Positions 36,182-44,736 of a DNA stretch of 64,000 nt are shown piece after piece. The DNA lies in contig CAWIMB010000002.1 of NCBI GenBank assembly GCA_963837155.1, forward strand, positions 1,426,001 to 1,490,000, written 5' to 3'. Under the pieces are notes generated by a model, which saw only the letters and a program-made list of their open reading frames with translations, searched no databases and had not been told where the DNA came from. Positions within the stretch are counted from its first letter, which is position 1. Each line of letters opens with the position of its first letter. The position numbers and the translations under genes were made by a program. This DNA comes from DASQHW01 sp963837155. GTDB lineage: Bacteria > Actinomycetota > Acidimicrobiia > IMCC26256 > PALSA-610.

Positions 36182-37391
36182 ATGGACGTCAACGACATCA
36201 TCGAACGGCGGGCGTGCATTACCGGCGTCGGCCAGTCCGAGATCGGCCGGCGCCTGTTCCGCGATCCGCTGGAGTTGACGCTCGACGGTTGCCTCGCCGC
36301 GATCGAGCACGCCGGACTCACGACCGCGGACATCGACGGCCTCTCCACCTATCCGGGCCCGATGGGAACCCCTCCGGGCTTCAGCGGCGCGGGCGCGTAC
36401 GAGGTCATGGACGCGTTGCGGCTGAAGTGCGGCTGGTACGGCAGCGGTCTCGAGACGTCCGGGCAGCTCGGCTCGGTGATCAACGCGTGCTTGGCGGTAG
36501 CAGCCGGGCTCGCGAATCACGTGCTGTGTTTCCGCTCGGTGTACGAGGGCACGGCCCAAGGTGACAAGGGCCGCTCGTCGGTGATGCCCGGCGGCGGTGG
36601 TGGTGGCAGCAGCTTCAAGGCCCAGGGCTACACCGAGGGGTTCCTGCCGTTCGAGCGCGCCGTCGGCTGCGATCTGGATCGCGATGTTCGCGCAGCGGCA
36701 CTTCCACCAGTACGGCACGACGCGCGAGCAGCTCGCATGGATCGCGCTGAATGGCCGTCGCAATGCCGAGGTCAATCCGAAGGCGATCTACCGCGACCCG
36801 ATGACGTTGGACGATTACATGTCGGTCCGGATGATCACGACGCCGTTCTGCCTGTACGACTGCGACGTGCCGTGCGACGGCGCGACCGCGGTGATCGTGT
36901 CGCGGCGGGAGCGGGCGAAGGACATGCCGAACGCGCCGTTGCGCGTCGAGGCGGTCGGCACGCGGATCGACGGCCGGCCTTCATGGGACCAGTTCGACGA
37001 CTTGTCGACGATGGCGAACCGCGCGGCCGGCAAGCAGATCTGGGAGCGCACCGAGCTGAAGCCGGCGGACGTGCAGATGGCGCAGCTCTACGACGGCTTC
37101 TCGTGGATCACGATGTCGTGGCTCGAGGCGCTCGGGCTCTGCGGCCTCGGCGAGAGCGGCCCGTTCATCGAAGGTGGGCAGAACATCGCGCGGGATGGGC
37201 GGCTGCCGCTCAACACGCACGGCGGCCAGCTGTCGTCCGGACGGCTGCACGGCTACGGCTTCTTGCACGAAGGCGCGACGCAAATGTGGGGCCAGGCGGG
37301 GGAGCGTCAGATCGCGACGCCGCCCGAGGTCGGCGTCATCGCCGCCGGCGGCGGCAACACCTGCGGCTGCCTGCTCCTCGTGCGTGAGTAG
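36182..37391 (+). CDS. Thiolase-like lipid-transfer/aldolase protein (Ltp/SCP-x type), frame broken
   Basis: Thiolase-superfamily protein, 403 residues after restoring one CG near 36657-36665. Upstream frame: RRACITGVGQSEIGRRLFRD, ETSGQLGSVINACLAVAAGL, SVYEGTAQGD; downstream frame: AAIWIAMFAQRHFHQYGT, VPCDGATAVIVSRRERA, MAQLYDGFSWITMSWLEAL, THGGQLSSGRLHGYG and GGGNTCGCLLLV. The usual N-terminal nucleophile cysteine is not at NACLAV in the classic context, as in Ltp2-type retro-aldolases that work with a DUF35 partner. GAGG precedes ATG 36182. Confidence 0.82.
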
Positions 37392-37393
37392 AG

Positions 37394-38995
37394 CTATCCG
37401 GGCGTGACGCGGTAGAGCGTCTCGTCGCCGTCCCTGGCGACGAGCTCCAGCGGCACGCGCGCGGCGAGTTCCTCGGGCGTGACGAACGGATCGAACGACG
37501 GCACCCAGACCACGTACGTGGGACGCGTCCGCATGATCCCGACGAACTCGTCGACCTGGCGCGCAAAGTCGTGGTTGGCCTTCCCCGTGAGGTACACGGT
37601 ACGCGACGGTACGAGCACCGACGACCGGGTTGTGGACATGTACACCCGGTCGGGCACGCTGCTGACGAGCAACGTGTCACGCGGCAACGCCTTGACCGCC
37701 TGCTCGACCGCGGTCGTGGTGGGCGGGGGAGCGGTGCGCCACCAGAAGCGCGTGTAGCTCCAGCCGGTGTGGGCGACGAGCGCGACGGCCACCACCAGCG
37801 CGGTCGCGACGAGCCAGGGTGCGACGTACGTCGATGCGACGCGGTAGAGCGCGGCGACGAACAACGCCGTCCAGATCCCGCGCAGGCCGACGTAGTAGCG
37901 CGGCGCCACGCTGACCGCCCGGTCGAGAAAGGTGCGCGCGAACCAGATCACGAAGACGTAGATCGGGAGGCTGAGTAGGCAGCAACGCACCAACACCGTG
38001 CCTTCCACGTCCCGCTGCCAGCATCCTTCGACGCGCGGCAACCACGTGGCGGCGACGACGGCGACGCCGATGAGGAGCACCGTGATCGCGATCTGGACCG
38101 CTTCGGGCCACAACGCGGGAACGAGGCTGGAACCGATCAGCCGCAACGATCCGCGCGTCACGCCACCGAGGTTGTGATACGAGAGCACGCGTGCGCCCCC
38201 GCCGCCGTTGATCGCGACCGCGAGCACGAACAGCAACGCCGGGGCGAACCCGGCTGCCGTGAAGATGCCGGCGCGCCGCAACCGGTCGGCAAGCGGACGA
38301 ACACGGTCGAACCACACGAGCGCGATCGCGATCGTGGCGATGACGCCCACGCCGTTGTAACGCGTGAGCAATGCGCCGGCGGCCAGCGCGGCCGCGCCGG
38401 CCAGCGCGTGGGTGCCGCGCCGGCCTTCAGCCGTGATCGCAGTGCCGGCAACGATGATGGCGGCCGTGAAGCACACCGCGAACAGCGGTTCACTCGCGAT
38501 CGCGGCGTGGCTCCGGAACCAGCCGACCCCGGCGAGCGGCACGGGTACTGCGTCGGCGACGAACAGCATCACCGCCGGAGCGATCGTCGCGATGATCACC
38601 GACCGATACTTCGTCATCTTGGCGGTGAGCAGCGCGACGAGTATGACGTTTAGCGCGATACAGAGGATGTTGACGGTTCGGGCGCCATCGCGCGCATCGC
38701 CCCCCACGATGGATGCGACGGCGAGCGTCGCCGGGTACCCGGGCGGGAAATGCGACGACCAGATGTGCGCGCGATCACGCACCGCGTCGCGAGTTGAATA
38801 GGCATCCCATGAGAGCGTGAAGGGCACGGTCGGCCCGTGGCCGTGGCGCAGGTTGTCGGCCGTGCCGACGTAGGCCGCCGAATCGGGCGTCGTGTTGAGG
38901 TCGTGACGCGTGGCGTGCGCGACCAGAAACGCCGACCACACCGCCAGCGCGATCGACGGAGCAAGCACGAGCAGGCGACGGCGCGGGCTCGGCAT
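37394..38995 (-). CDS. Multi-pass membrane glycosyltransferase-like protein (GT-C)
   Basis: A 533-residue protein from ATG 38995 with about ten membrane helices after an initial LLVLAPSIALAVWSAFLVA. The first large loop contains NTTPDSAAYVGTADNLRHGHG, a GT-C-like acidic loop, and SSHFPPGYPATLAVAS. The C-terminal soluble part is VEQAVKALPRDTLLVSSVPD. It probably transfers a sugar from a polyprenol carrier on the outer face. It lies 5 bases after the acyl-CoA dehydrogenase stop, so the two are co-transcribed, a combination without obvious logic. A longer in-frame start upstream is less likely. Confidence 0.72.
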   Translation of the reverse strand: MPSPRRRLLVLAPSIALAVWSAFLVAHATRHDLNTTPDSAAYVGTADNLRHGHGPTVPFTLSWDAYSTRDAVRDRAHIWSSHFPPGYPATLAVASIVGGDARDGARTVNILCIALNVILVALLTAKMTKYRSVIIATIAPAVMLFVADAVPVPLAGVGWFRSHAAIASEPLFAVCFTAAIIVAGTAITAEGRRGTHALAGAAALAAGALLTRYNGVGVIATIAIALVWFDRVRPLADRLRRAGIFTAAGFAPALLFVLAVAINGGGGARVLSYHNLGGVTRGSLRLIGSSLVPALWPEAVQIAITVLLIGVAVVAATWLPRVEGCWQRDVEGTVLVRCCLLSLPIYVFVIWFARTFLDRAVSVAPRYYVGLRGIWTALFVAALYRVASTYVAPWLVATALVVAVALVAHTGWSYTRFWWRTAPPPTTTAVEQAVKALPRDTLLVSSVPDRVYMSTTRSSVLVPSRTVYLTGKANHDFARQVDEFVGIMRTRPTYVVWVPSFDPFVTPEELAARVPLELVARDGDETLYRVTPG

Positions 38996-39000
38996 CTCGC

Positions 39001-40022
39001 CTAGTCGATCGCGATTGCCGCGAGCTCTTCGAGGTGGTCCTCGGCGGTGCCGAGCGCGACCGACAACGTGAGCAGCCGCTTGAAGTACAGGTGGATGTCG
39101 TGCTCCCACGTGAAGCCGATGCCGCCGAAGACTTGGATCGCGGTGCCTCCCACCTGCGGGAAGGCGTCAGCGGCGAACGCGCGGGCGAGGGTCGCGGCGC
39201 GATGCGCTTCCTCGGGCGATGCCTCGTCGAGCGCCCAGCACGCGTAGTACGCAGCGGCGCGCCCGAGCTCGACCGTGCGGAGCATGTCGGCGCAGAGATG
39301 TTGCACGGCCTGGAACGCGCCGATCGGTTTGTCGAACTGCACGCGCTCCTTCGCGTACTCGACCGCAAGCTCGAGTGCCCGCTGCGCCGCGCCCACCCCG
39401 TCGACGACGTACGCGACGCCGAGCCGGTCGAGCATGCCGCCGCGACGTCCTGCTCTCCACCATCGAGCCGCCACGCGGGGGCGCCGTCCAGGACGAGCGA
39501 GCCGTATTTGCGGGAACCGTCGACACTCGGCGACGCGAGCACCGGTATTGCATCGTCGTCGGTGGCGAAGACTCCGAGCTGTCCGTCGGGGTCGCGCGCG
39601 GTGATCACGAACACGTTCGCAGCCAACGCGTCCGGGACGTGCTCCTTCTGGCCCTCGAGCCGCCAGCCGTCGCCATCGGGCCAGGCCCGGGTCGCGGGGT
39701 GGTGCCAGCCGTACCGGGAGCCGTGTTCGAACACGGCGATCGTGCCGATGCCGTCGAACTCGCCGAGCAGCGAGCGGGCGCCGACAACCGAGGACGCGTA
39801 CGGCGCGGGACACACCGCGCGTCCGAGCTCTTCGAGCACAACCGCGGCGTCGACCATGCCGAGGTCGAGCACACCGAGCTCGGCGAGTCCGTCCCACACG
39901 GAACGATCGAACGTCTCGGCGTTGTATGCCGCGCGCACCGCGCTCAGCGGCGCTTTGTCCGCGAGGAACGCGCGCACGGACGCGCGTAACATTTCCTGCT
40001 CGTCGGTGAACTCGAAGTCCAT
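39001..40022 (-). CDS. Acyl-CoA dehydrogenase (short form, FadE-like), frame broken
   Basis: N-terminal part: MDFEFTDEQEMLRASVRAFL, AAVVLEELGRAVCPAPYASS, VFVITARDPDGQLGVFATD. The frame breaks near 39430-39440 and continues LDRLGVAYVVDGVGAAQRAL, YAKERVQFDKPIGAFQAVQH and VFGGIGFTWEHDIHLYFKR. One restored base gives 340 residues. Divergent from a full-length dehydrogenase at 40098; such short/long pairs form alpha2beta2 enzymes in steroid catabolism (for example FadE28-FadE29). The start has TAGTTT 9 bases upstream. Confidence 0.83.
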
Positions 40023-40031
40023 GACGGCCGG

Positions 40032-40037
40032 AAACTA
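40032..40037 (-). promoter_or_regulatory. -10 element (TAGTTT) of the short acyl-CoA dehydrogenase gene
   Basis: TAGTTT on the minus strand, 9 bases before ATG 40022; leaderless layout. Confidence 0.45.
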
Positions 40038-40097
40038 GCCTGCCGTACCGTGCGGACGCAGCGGAGCCAGGGGCGGCGCAGCCAGGGAGCCACGTAA

Positions 40098-41291
40098 GTG
40101 CGCCTGCAGTATGCAACCGAGGACGAAGCGTTCCGCGCCGAGCTCGACGCCTGGCTCGACGAGCACCGGCCGTCCGAAGACCGGTTCACGGAACCGAAGC
40201 TCTCGAGCGCGCACATGCCGCAGTGGGCACGCGCATGGCAGCGCGCGCTGTTCGACGCGGGCTGGCTCGTGCCCGGATGGCCGCCGGAGCTCGGCGGGCG
40301 CAACGCGACACCTACGCAGCAGATGATCTACTTCGAAGAGCTGAGTCGCCGGGAGATCTTGCGCAGCGCGAACCCGCAGGGTCTCGGCATCATCGCACCG
40401 TCAATCAACGACTACGGCACTCCCGAGCAGAAGGAACGGTTCCTGCTGCCGACGCTGCGCGCGGAGATCTCGTGGTGCCTCGGCATGAGCGAACCAGGGG
40501 CAGGCAGCGACCTCGCGAGCCTCAAGACGAGAGCCGAGCTGCAGGGCGACGAGTTCGTCGTCAATGGCCAGAAGGTCTGGACGTCGGGCGCGCACCACGC
40601 CGACTGGTGCCTGTGCTTCGTGCGCACCGACCCGGAGGCTCGCAAGCACAAGGGCATCAGCGCGCTGATCATCGACACCAGTTCGCCCGGCGTCGAACGC
40701 CGGCCCTTCCCCGAGCTCACCGAACGCCACCTCTGCGATTTCAACGAGGTGTTCTTCACCGACGTGCGCGTGCCCAAGGAGAATTTGATGGGCCCCCTCC
40801 ACGGCGGGTGGCCCATCACCCAGGGGTCGCTCGCGCACGAGCGCGCGATGCTCTGGATCAACTACGCGTACGAGGTGCAGCGGGCGGTGAGAATGCTCGT
40901 CGAGCTTGGTGACACCGAAACGGCCGACGGCACGCGCCTCGGCGACGACTCCCGTTACCGCGACGCGGTCGCCGGCTTCTACGTCGACGCCCAGGCACTG
41001 ATGACGATGGGCTACCGCGGGTTCTCGAAGTTCTTGCACGGCAAGGCCGCGCCCGAGCACTCGCTCCTCAAGCTCTACGGCAGCGAATCGTTGCAGAAAG
41101 CGTTGCTTTTCGGTTCCGAAGCGCTCGGTGTCGAGGGGCTCGACGTCGACCGGCTCGGCCCGAGGCTGTGGCGCGACGGATCCTGGCCGACGCAGTACCT
41201 GCGGAGCTTCGGCGCGACGATCCCGGGTGGCACGAGCGAGATCCAGCGCAACATCATTGCGGAGCGGGTGCTGGGCCTTCCACGCTCGTGA
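40098..41291 (+). CDS. Acyl-CoA dehydrogenase (FadE-like), full length
   Basis: A 397-residue flavoprotein that introduces a 2,3-double bond into acyl-CoA. CLGMSEPGAGSDLASLKTR and VNGQKVWTSGAHHADWC bind FAD and substrate; the C-terminal FGATIPGGTSEIQRNIIAER closes the fold. VEGLDVDRLGPRLW is typical of the mycobacterial FadE29/FadE17 branch. GTG 40098 follows a short imperfect direct repeat (about 40056-40092). Its end overlaps the converging DUF1330 gene. Confidence 0.92.
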   Translation: MRLQYATEDEAFRAELDAWLDEHRPSEDRFTEPKLSSAHMPQWARAWQRALFDAGWLVPGWPPELGGRNATPTQQMIYFEELSRREILRSANPQGLGIIAPSINDYGTPEQKERFLLPTLRAEISWCLGMSEPGAGSDLASLKTRAELQGDEFVVNGQKVWTSGAHHADWCLCFVRTDPEARKHKGISALIIDTSSPGVERRPFPELTERHLCDFNEVFFTDVRVPKENLMGPLHGGWPITQGSLAHERAMLWINYAYEVQRAVRMLVELGDTETADGTRLGDDSRYRDAVAGFYVDAQALMTMGYRGFSKFLHGKAAPEHSLLKLYGSESLQKALLFGSEALGVEGLDVDRLGPRLWRDGSWPTQYLRSFGATIPGGTSEIQRNIIAERVLGLPRS

Positions 41292-41583
41292 CGATGTCGA
41301 CGCGCAAGATGTCGGTGTGCGCGATCGCTTGCTCACGCAACTCTGACAACGACCGCCGCACCGGATCTTCCATGTACTGCTCGAGGGCTTCTTCGGACGG
41401 AAACTCGAGGATATGCACCTCGAAGGGCGCGCTCTTCGGGTCGGTGGCGCGCACCCGCTGCAGCACGCGCGCTCCGTACATGGCGAGCCGCGTGAGCACT
41501 TGGTCTTCGTAGTCGATGAGCAGCTGCTCGTTCCCGGGCATGCCCGAGAGCAAGACGCACAACCTCAGCGGCACGCGTGTCAC
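41254..41583 (-). CDS. DUF1330-like small protein
   Basis: A 109-residue dimeric alpha/beta-barrel (ferredoxin-like) protein. LRLCVLLSGMPGNEQLLIDY and EVHILEFPSEEALEQYMEDP match DUF1330/EthD-like folds, where FPSEEAL marks the helix after the third strand. Function unknown, possibly a small enzyme or stress protein. GTG 41583 overlaps the VOC stop (GTGA), so it is coupled to the VOC pair. Its end overlaps the converging dehydrogenase by 38 bases. Confidence 0.75.
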   Translation of the reverse strand: MTRVPLRLCVLLSGMPGNEQLLIDYEDQVLTRLAMYGARVLQRVRATDPKSAPFEVHILEFPSEEALEQYMEDPVRRSLSELREQAIAHTDILRVDIVTSVEGPAPAPQ

Positions 41584-41954
41584 ATCCCGCCTTCACGAGG
41601 GCGGAGCACGCAGAACTCGTTGCCCTCGGGATCGGCGAGCACAACCCACGACTCCTCGCCGGTCTGGCCGATGTCGACGCGCGTCGCCCCCTTCGCGATC
41701 AGCCGGTCGACCTCGGCGTCGCGGTCGTCGGGCACGAAATCGAGGTGCACGCGATTCTTCACGACCTTGCCGTCGGCGGCCCGCCCAAAGAGGATGGCGG
41801 GGAACCGCTCGTCCTCGGTCGTGACCATGACTTCGTCGTCGTCCTCGGCAAGGATCTTCCACCCGAGCGCGTCGGCCCACCAGTGACCCAGCGTACGCGG
41901 GTCGGCGGCATCGACGACGATGGTCCACAGCCGCAAGCTCATCCGCGGCGTCAC
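41580..41954 (-). CDS. VOC/glyoxalase-family protein (copy 2)
   Basis: A 124-residue glyoxalase/bleomycin-resistance-type fold: LWTIVVDAADPRTLGHWWAD, VHLDFVPDDRDAEVDRL, WVVLADPEGNEFCVL. It is a near copy of the gene immediately upstream, which suggests recent duplication. GTG 41954 overlaps the stop of copy 1; ATG 41942 is an alternative. Substrate unknown; candidate metal residues are the His in VHLDF and Glu in GNEFCVL. Confidence 0.85.
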   Translation of the reverse strand: MTPRMSLRLWTIVVDAADPRTLGHWWADALGWKILAEDDDEVMVTTEDERFPAILFGRAADGKVVKNRVHLDFVPDDRDAEVDRLIAKGATRVDIGQTGEESWVVLADPEGNEFCVLRPREGGM

Positions 41955-42313
41955 ATCCCGCCTTCACGCGCGCTGAGCACGCAGAACTCGTTGCCCTCGG
42001 GATCGGCGAGCACGACCCACGACTCCTCGCCGGTCTGACCGACGTCCGCGCGGGTCGCGCCTTTCGCGATCAGCCGGTCGACCTCGGCGTCGCGGTCGTC
42101 GGGCACGAAATCGAGGTGCACGCGGTTCTTCACCGCCTTGCCATCGGAGACCCGTAGGAAGACGATGCCGGGGAACCGTTCGTCCTCGGTCGTGACCACG
42201 ACTTCGTCGTCGTCCTCGAAGAAGATCTTCCACCCGAGCGCGTCGGCCCACCAGTGACCCAACGTACGCGGGTCGGCGGCATCGACGTCGATGGTCCACA
42301 GTCGCAAGGTCAT
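41951..42313 (-). CDS. VOC/glyoxalase-family protein (copy 1)
   Basis: A 120-residue first gene of a three-gene coupled unit, with the same motifs as copy 2 (LWTIDVDAADPRTLGHWWAD, VHLDFVPDDRDAEVDRL, NEFCVLSAREGGM). Differences cluster in FFEDDDEV and the strand IVFLRVSDGKAV. ATG 42313 has TAGCTT 6 bases upstream. It is divergent from the acyl-CoA ligase. Confidence 0.87.
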   Translation of the reverse strand: MTLRLWTIDVDAADPRTLGHWWADALGWKIFFEDDDEVVVTTEDERFPGIVFLRVSDGKAVKNRVHLDFVPDDRDAEVDRLIAKGATRADVGQTGEESWVVLADPEGNEFCVLSAREGGM

Positions 42314-42319
42314 CCGCGG

Positions 42320-42329
42320 AAGCTAGCGT
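42320..42329. promoter_or_regulatory. Overlapping divergent -10 elements (AAGCTAGCGT)
   Basis: Plus strand TAGCGT (42324-42329) lies 9 bases before ATG 42339; minus strand TAGCTT (42325-42320) lies 6 bases before ATG 42313. The two hexamers share two bases inside the palindrome GCTAGC. Confidence 0.5.
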
Positions 42330-42338
42330 TGCCGAGGC

Positions 42339-43961
42339 ATGGAGTTCACGCCCCGGGAGACCGACGAGGAGCACGCGCAGCGCTACGTGCGGGAGGGCTT
42401 CTGGCGCGACGAGAGCCTCGGCGCGCTGCTCGCGGCTGGTCTGCACGATGCGTCCGCCGAACCGTTCACCGTGCGGTCGGATCGCAATCCGTACCGCGGC
42501 ACGCTCGGCTCGGTCGACGCGCTCGCGCGCCGGGTCGCGACGGGCCTGCGGGAACGCGGTGTGCAACCTGGTGACGTGATCGCGTTCCAGCTCCCGAACT
42601 GGGTCGAAGCCGCGGCCACGTTCTATGCCACGACGTTCCTCGGCGCGGTCGTAGTGCCGATCGTGCACTTCTACGGACCCAAGGAGGTCGGCTACATCCT
42701 CCGCAAGACGCGCGTGAAGGCGCTTGTCACCGCCGACCGCTTCGGCCACCAGGACTTCCTCGCGAACCTGGACGGCTTGCGCGCCAACCTTCCCGATCTC
42801 GAATGGGCGGCCGTTGTCGGCGATCCCGCGGGCCGTGACCTCGAACGGTTCGATGACCTGGTCGCCGATGATCCGATCGACGCACCCGCGGCGGTGGACC
42901 CGCGTACGCCCGCGCTCGTTGCGTACACGTCGGGCACGACGTCGAATCCGAAAGGTGTCGTGCATTCGCATCGCACGATCACCGCCGAGATCCACCAGCT
43001 CGGCGGCATGCAGGCCGACCGAGGCACACCGCCAATGTTGACGGGCGCGCCCGTCGGCCACGGCATTGGCATGTTGGCCGCGCTGCTCATCCCGGTGTGG
43101 CGCCGGGGCGCGATCCACCTCATCGACGTGTGGGATCCGGCGCGTGTCCTGCAAGCGATGCTCGACGACAACGTTTCGGCCGGGCAAGGTTCGACGTACT
43201 TCCTCACGAGCCTGCTCGACCATCCGTCGTTCGATCCGGAGCGGCACACCAAGCTGATGCCGTTCATCGGGCTCGGTGGTTCCGCAGTACCGGCCGCGGT
43301 CGGCGAACGGTGCGCGCGGCTGGGCATCGAGACGTCACGGAGCTTCGGGTCGACCGAGCACCCGTCGATCACCGGCAGCTATCCCGACACGCCACATGAG
43401 AAGCGCGTTGCCACCGATGGCCGGCCGTTGCCCGGCGTGGAGCTGCGGTTGGTCGACGACAACGGTGCCGACGTTCCGGTGGGTGAGGCCGGCGAGATCT
43501 GGTCGAAGGGGCCGGAGTGCTTCGTCGGCTACACCGACGCGGCCGAGACCGCGACCGCGTTTACCGCCGACGGCTGGTTCATGACTGGCGATATCGGCGT
43601 GCTCGACGCGGACGGGTTCCTCACGATCACCGACCGGAAGAAGGACATCATCATCCGCGGCGGTGAGAACGTCAGCGCCGCCGAGGTCGAAGAAGTGCTG
43701 ATGCGCATGCCCGACGTCGCGGAGGTCGCGGTCGTGGGCGCGCCCGACGCCCGACTCGGTGAGGTCGGCTGCGCGTTCTTCCGCATGCAGCCCGGCAAGC
43801 AGGCGCCGACGCTGCCGGAAGTGCGTGAGCTGCTCGACCGGGCGGGTCTCGCCAAGCAGAAATGGCCGGAGCACGTCCGCCCTGTCGAGGAGTTCCCGCG
43901 CACGCCGAGCGGCAAGGTGCAGAAGTTCGTCCTGCGCCAGCAGCTCCGCGCCGAAACTTGA
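42339..43961 (+). CDS. AMP-dependent acyl-CoA synthetase/ligase
   Basis: A 540-residue ANL-superfamily enzyme that activates a carboxylic acid with ATP and CoA. P-loop YTSGTTSNPKGVVHSH, A5-type SFGSTEHPSITGSYPD, GWFMTGDIGVLDADGFLTI, KKDIIIRGGENVSAAEVEE and the catalytic lysine region TPSGKVQKF are all present. It is closest in style to cyclohexanecarboxylate/medium-chain ligases. It could feed the dehydrogenase block upstream. Apparent leaderless promoter TAGCGT. Confidence 0.92.
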   Translation: MEFTPRETDEEHAQRYVREGFWRDESLGALLAAGLHDASAEPFTVRSDRNPYRGTLGSVDALARRVATGLRERGVQPGDVIAFQLPNWVEAAATFYATTFLGAVVVPIVHFYGPKEVGYILRKTRVKALVTADRFGHQDFLANLDGLRANLPDLEWAAVVGDPAGRDLERFDDLVADDPIDAPAAVDPRTPALVAYTSGTTSNPKGVVHSHRTITAEIHQLGGMQADRGTPPMLTGAPVGHGIGMLAALLIPVWRRGAIHLIDVWDPARVLQAMLDDNVSAGQGSTYFLTSLLDHPSFDPERHTKLMPFIGLGGSAVPAAVGERCARLGIETSRSFGSTEHPSITGSYPDTPHEKRVATDGRPLPGVELRLVDDNGADVPVGEAGEIWSKGPECFVGYTDAAETATAFTADGWFMTGDIGVLDADGFLTITDRKKDIIIRGGENVSAAEVEEVLMRMPDVAEVAVVGAPDARLGEVGCAFFRMQPGKQAPTLPEVRELLDRAGLAKQKWPEHVRPVEEFPRTPSGKVQKFVLRQQLRAET

Positions 43962-44051
43962 ACGCTCGGTCGCTCAAGTCGAAGGCGCTGCGCGGCCGAT
44001 CTTGTGCGGGAGCGGGCACCTCGTCCGCTCCTGTCTCCGGTGGAGGGACCA

Positions 44052-44144
44052 GTGTTTCTTCAGATCCTCGGTGTGCTCGTCGTCGCGGCCCTCGTGGTCT
44101 TCTTGGTCATGAGCCGCAAGAACGCCAGCACCAAAACCCACTGA
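44052..44144 (+). CDS. 30-residue single-pass membrane peptide
   Basis: GTG 44052 has GGAGGG 4-9 bases upstream. The product is one hydrophobic helix, LGVLVVAALVVFLVM, then a basic tail SRKNASTKTH. It starts 91 bases after the ligase. Codon third positions are G/C-rich. Likely a small membrane protein of unknown role. Confidence 0.5.
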   Translation: MFLQILGVLVVAALVVFLVMSRKNASTKTH

Positions 44145-44333
44145 CGCCCGGGCCGCCTCGGGTCCGTACCGATTCCTGGTCCATTTCGCTTGGGATATGA
44201 GGGCATGTGGACCATGAAGTCCGCGAGGGCGCGCGGCGACATCTGGCCGTAACTCGTGATTCGTGACGCCGGCGACGGCGCGACCGCGCAAATCGCGGGT
44301 AGGCACCGCCTCAGGGTGCGCGACAATGCAGTC

Positions 44334-44609
44334 ATGGGCGCGGCGGGCATACGACGTAGGAAGAAGCACCACAAGCTTCCCGAGCCCGAAGTGCTGCCGC
44401 CGGGCGACGCCGACCGTGTCTTCGGCCGATTCACATGGGGCGCGTACTCGCCTGCGGGGAACCTCGAACGAAACGGCTTCTTCTGGAGGCAACTCCGCCG
44501 GCGACGCGGCCGCGATCCGTGGACGATCGTCGGCTACGTGCTCTGGGTGCTGTTCGCAGCAGTGCTCGCGATCGCTGTCATCGGCTCCGCGGTCACTCTC
44601 TTCCGCTGA
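44334..44609 (+). CDS. Small membrane protein with basic N-terminus
   Basis: A 91-residue protein from ATG 44334. The cytoplasmic part (IRRRKKHHKLPEPEVLPPGD, GRFTWGAYSPAGNLERNGFF) precedes one C-terminal helix IVGYVLWVLFAAVLAIAVIG. No family recognised. Bases 44145-44333 before it hold no convincing gene. Confidence 0.5.
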   Translation: MGAAGIRRRKKHHKLPEPEVLPPGDADRVFGRFTWGAYSPAGNLERNGFFWRQLRRRRGRDPWTIVGYVLWVLFAAVLAIAVIGSAVTLFR

Positions 44610-44722
44610 GGGCTCTTCCCGCGAAACGCTGATCGGTTCGATACCCGACGCGCGTTGACGCACGTCGCGATTACCTGATTTTTCCAGCTGATCCGCCAGG
44701 CGTAGTTGTCACACCCCTCGCG

Positions 44723-44728
44723 TACGCT
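44723..44728 (+). promoter_or_regulatory. -10 element (TACGCT) of the DUF222/HNH gene
   Basis: TACGCT lies 8 bases before ATG 44737; TTGTCA at 44706 is a weak -35 candidate at unusual spacing. Leaderless layout. Bases 44610-44722 otherwise show nothing. Confidence 0.5.
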
Positions 44729-44736
44729 ACGAACGT

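Larger units (their letters stand above)
41580..42313 (-). repeat. Tandem duplication of a VOC gene
   Basis: The two VOC genes match over almost their whole length with a period of about 371 bp (TCACATCCCGCCTTCAC at 41580 and 41951). The duplicated unit spans stop codon to start. Confidence 0.85.
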
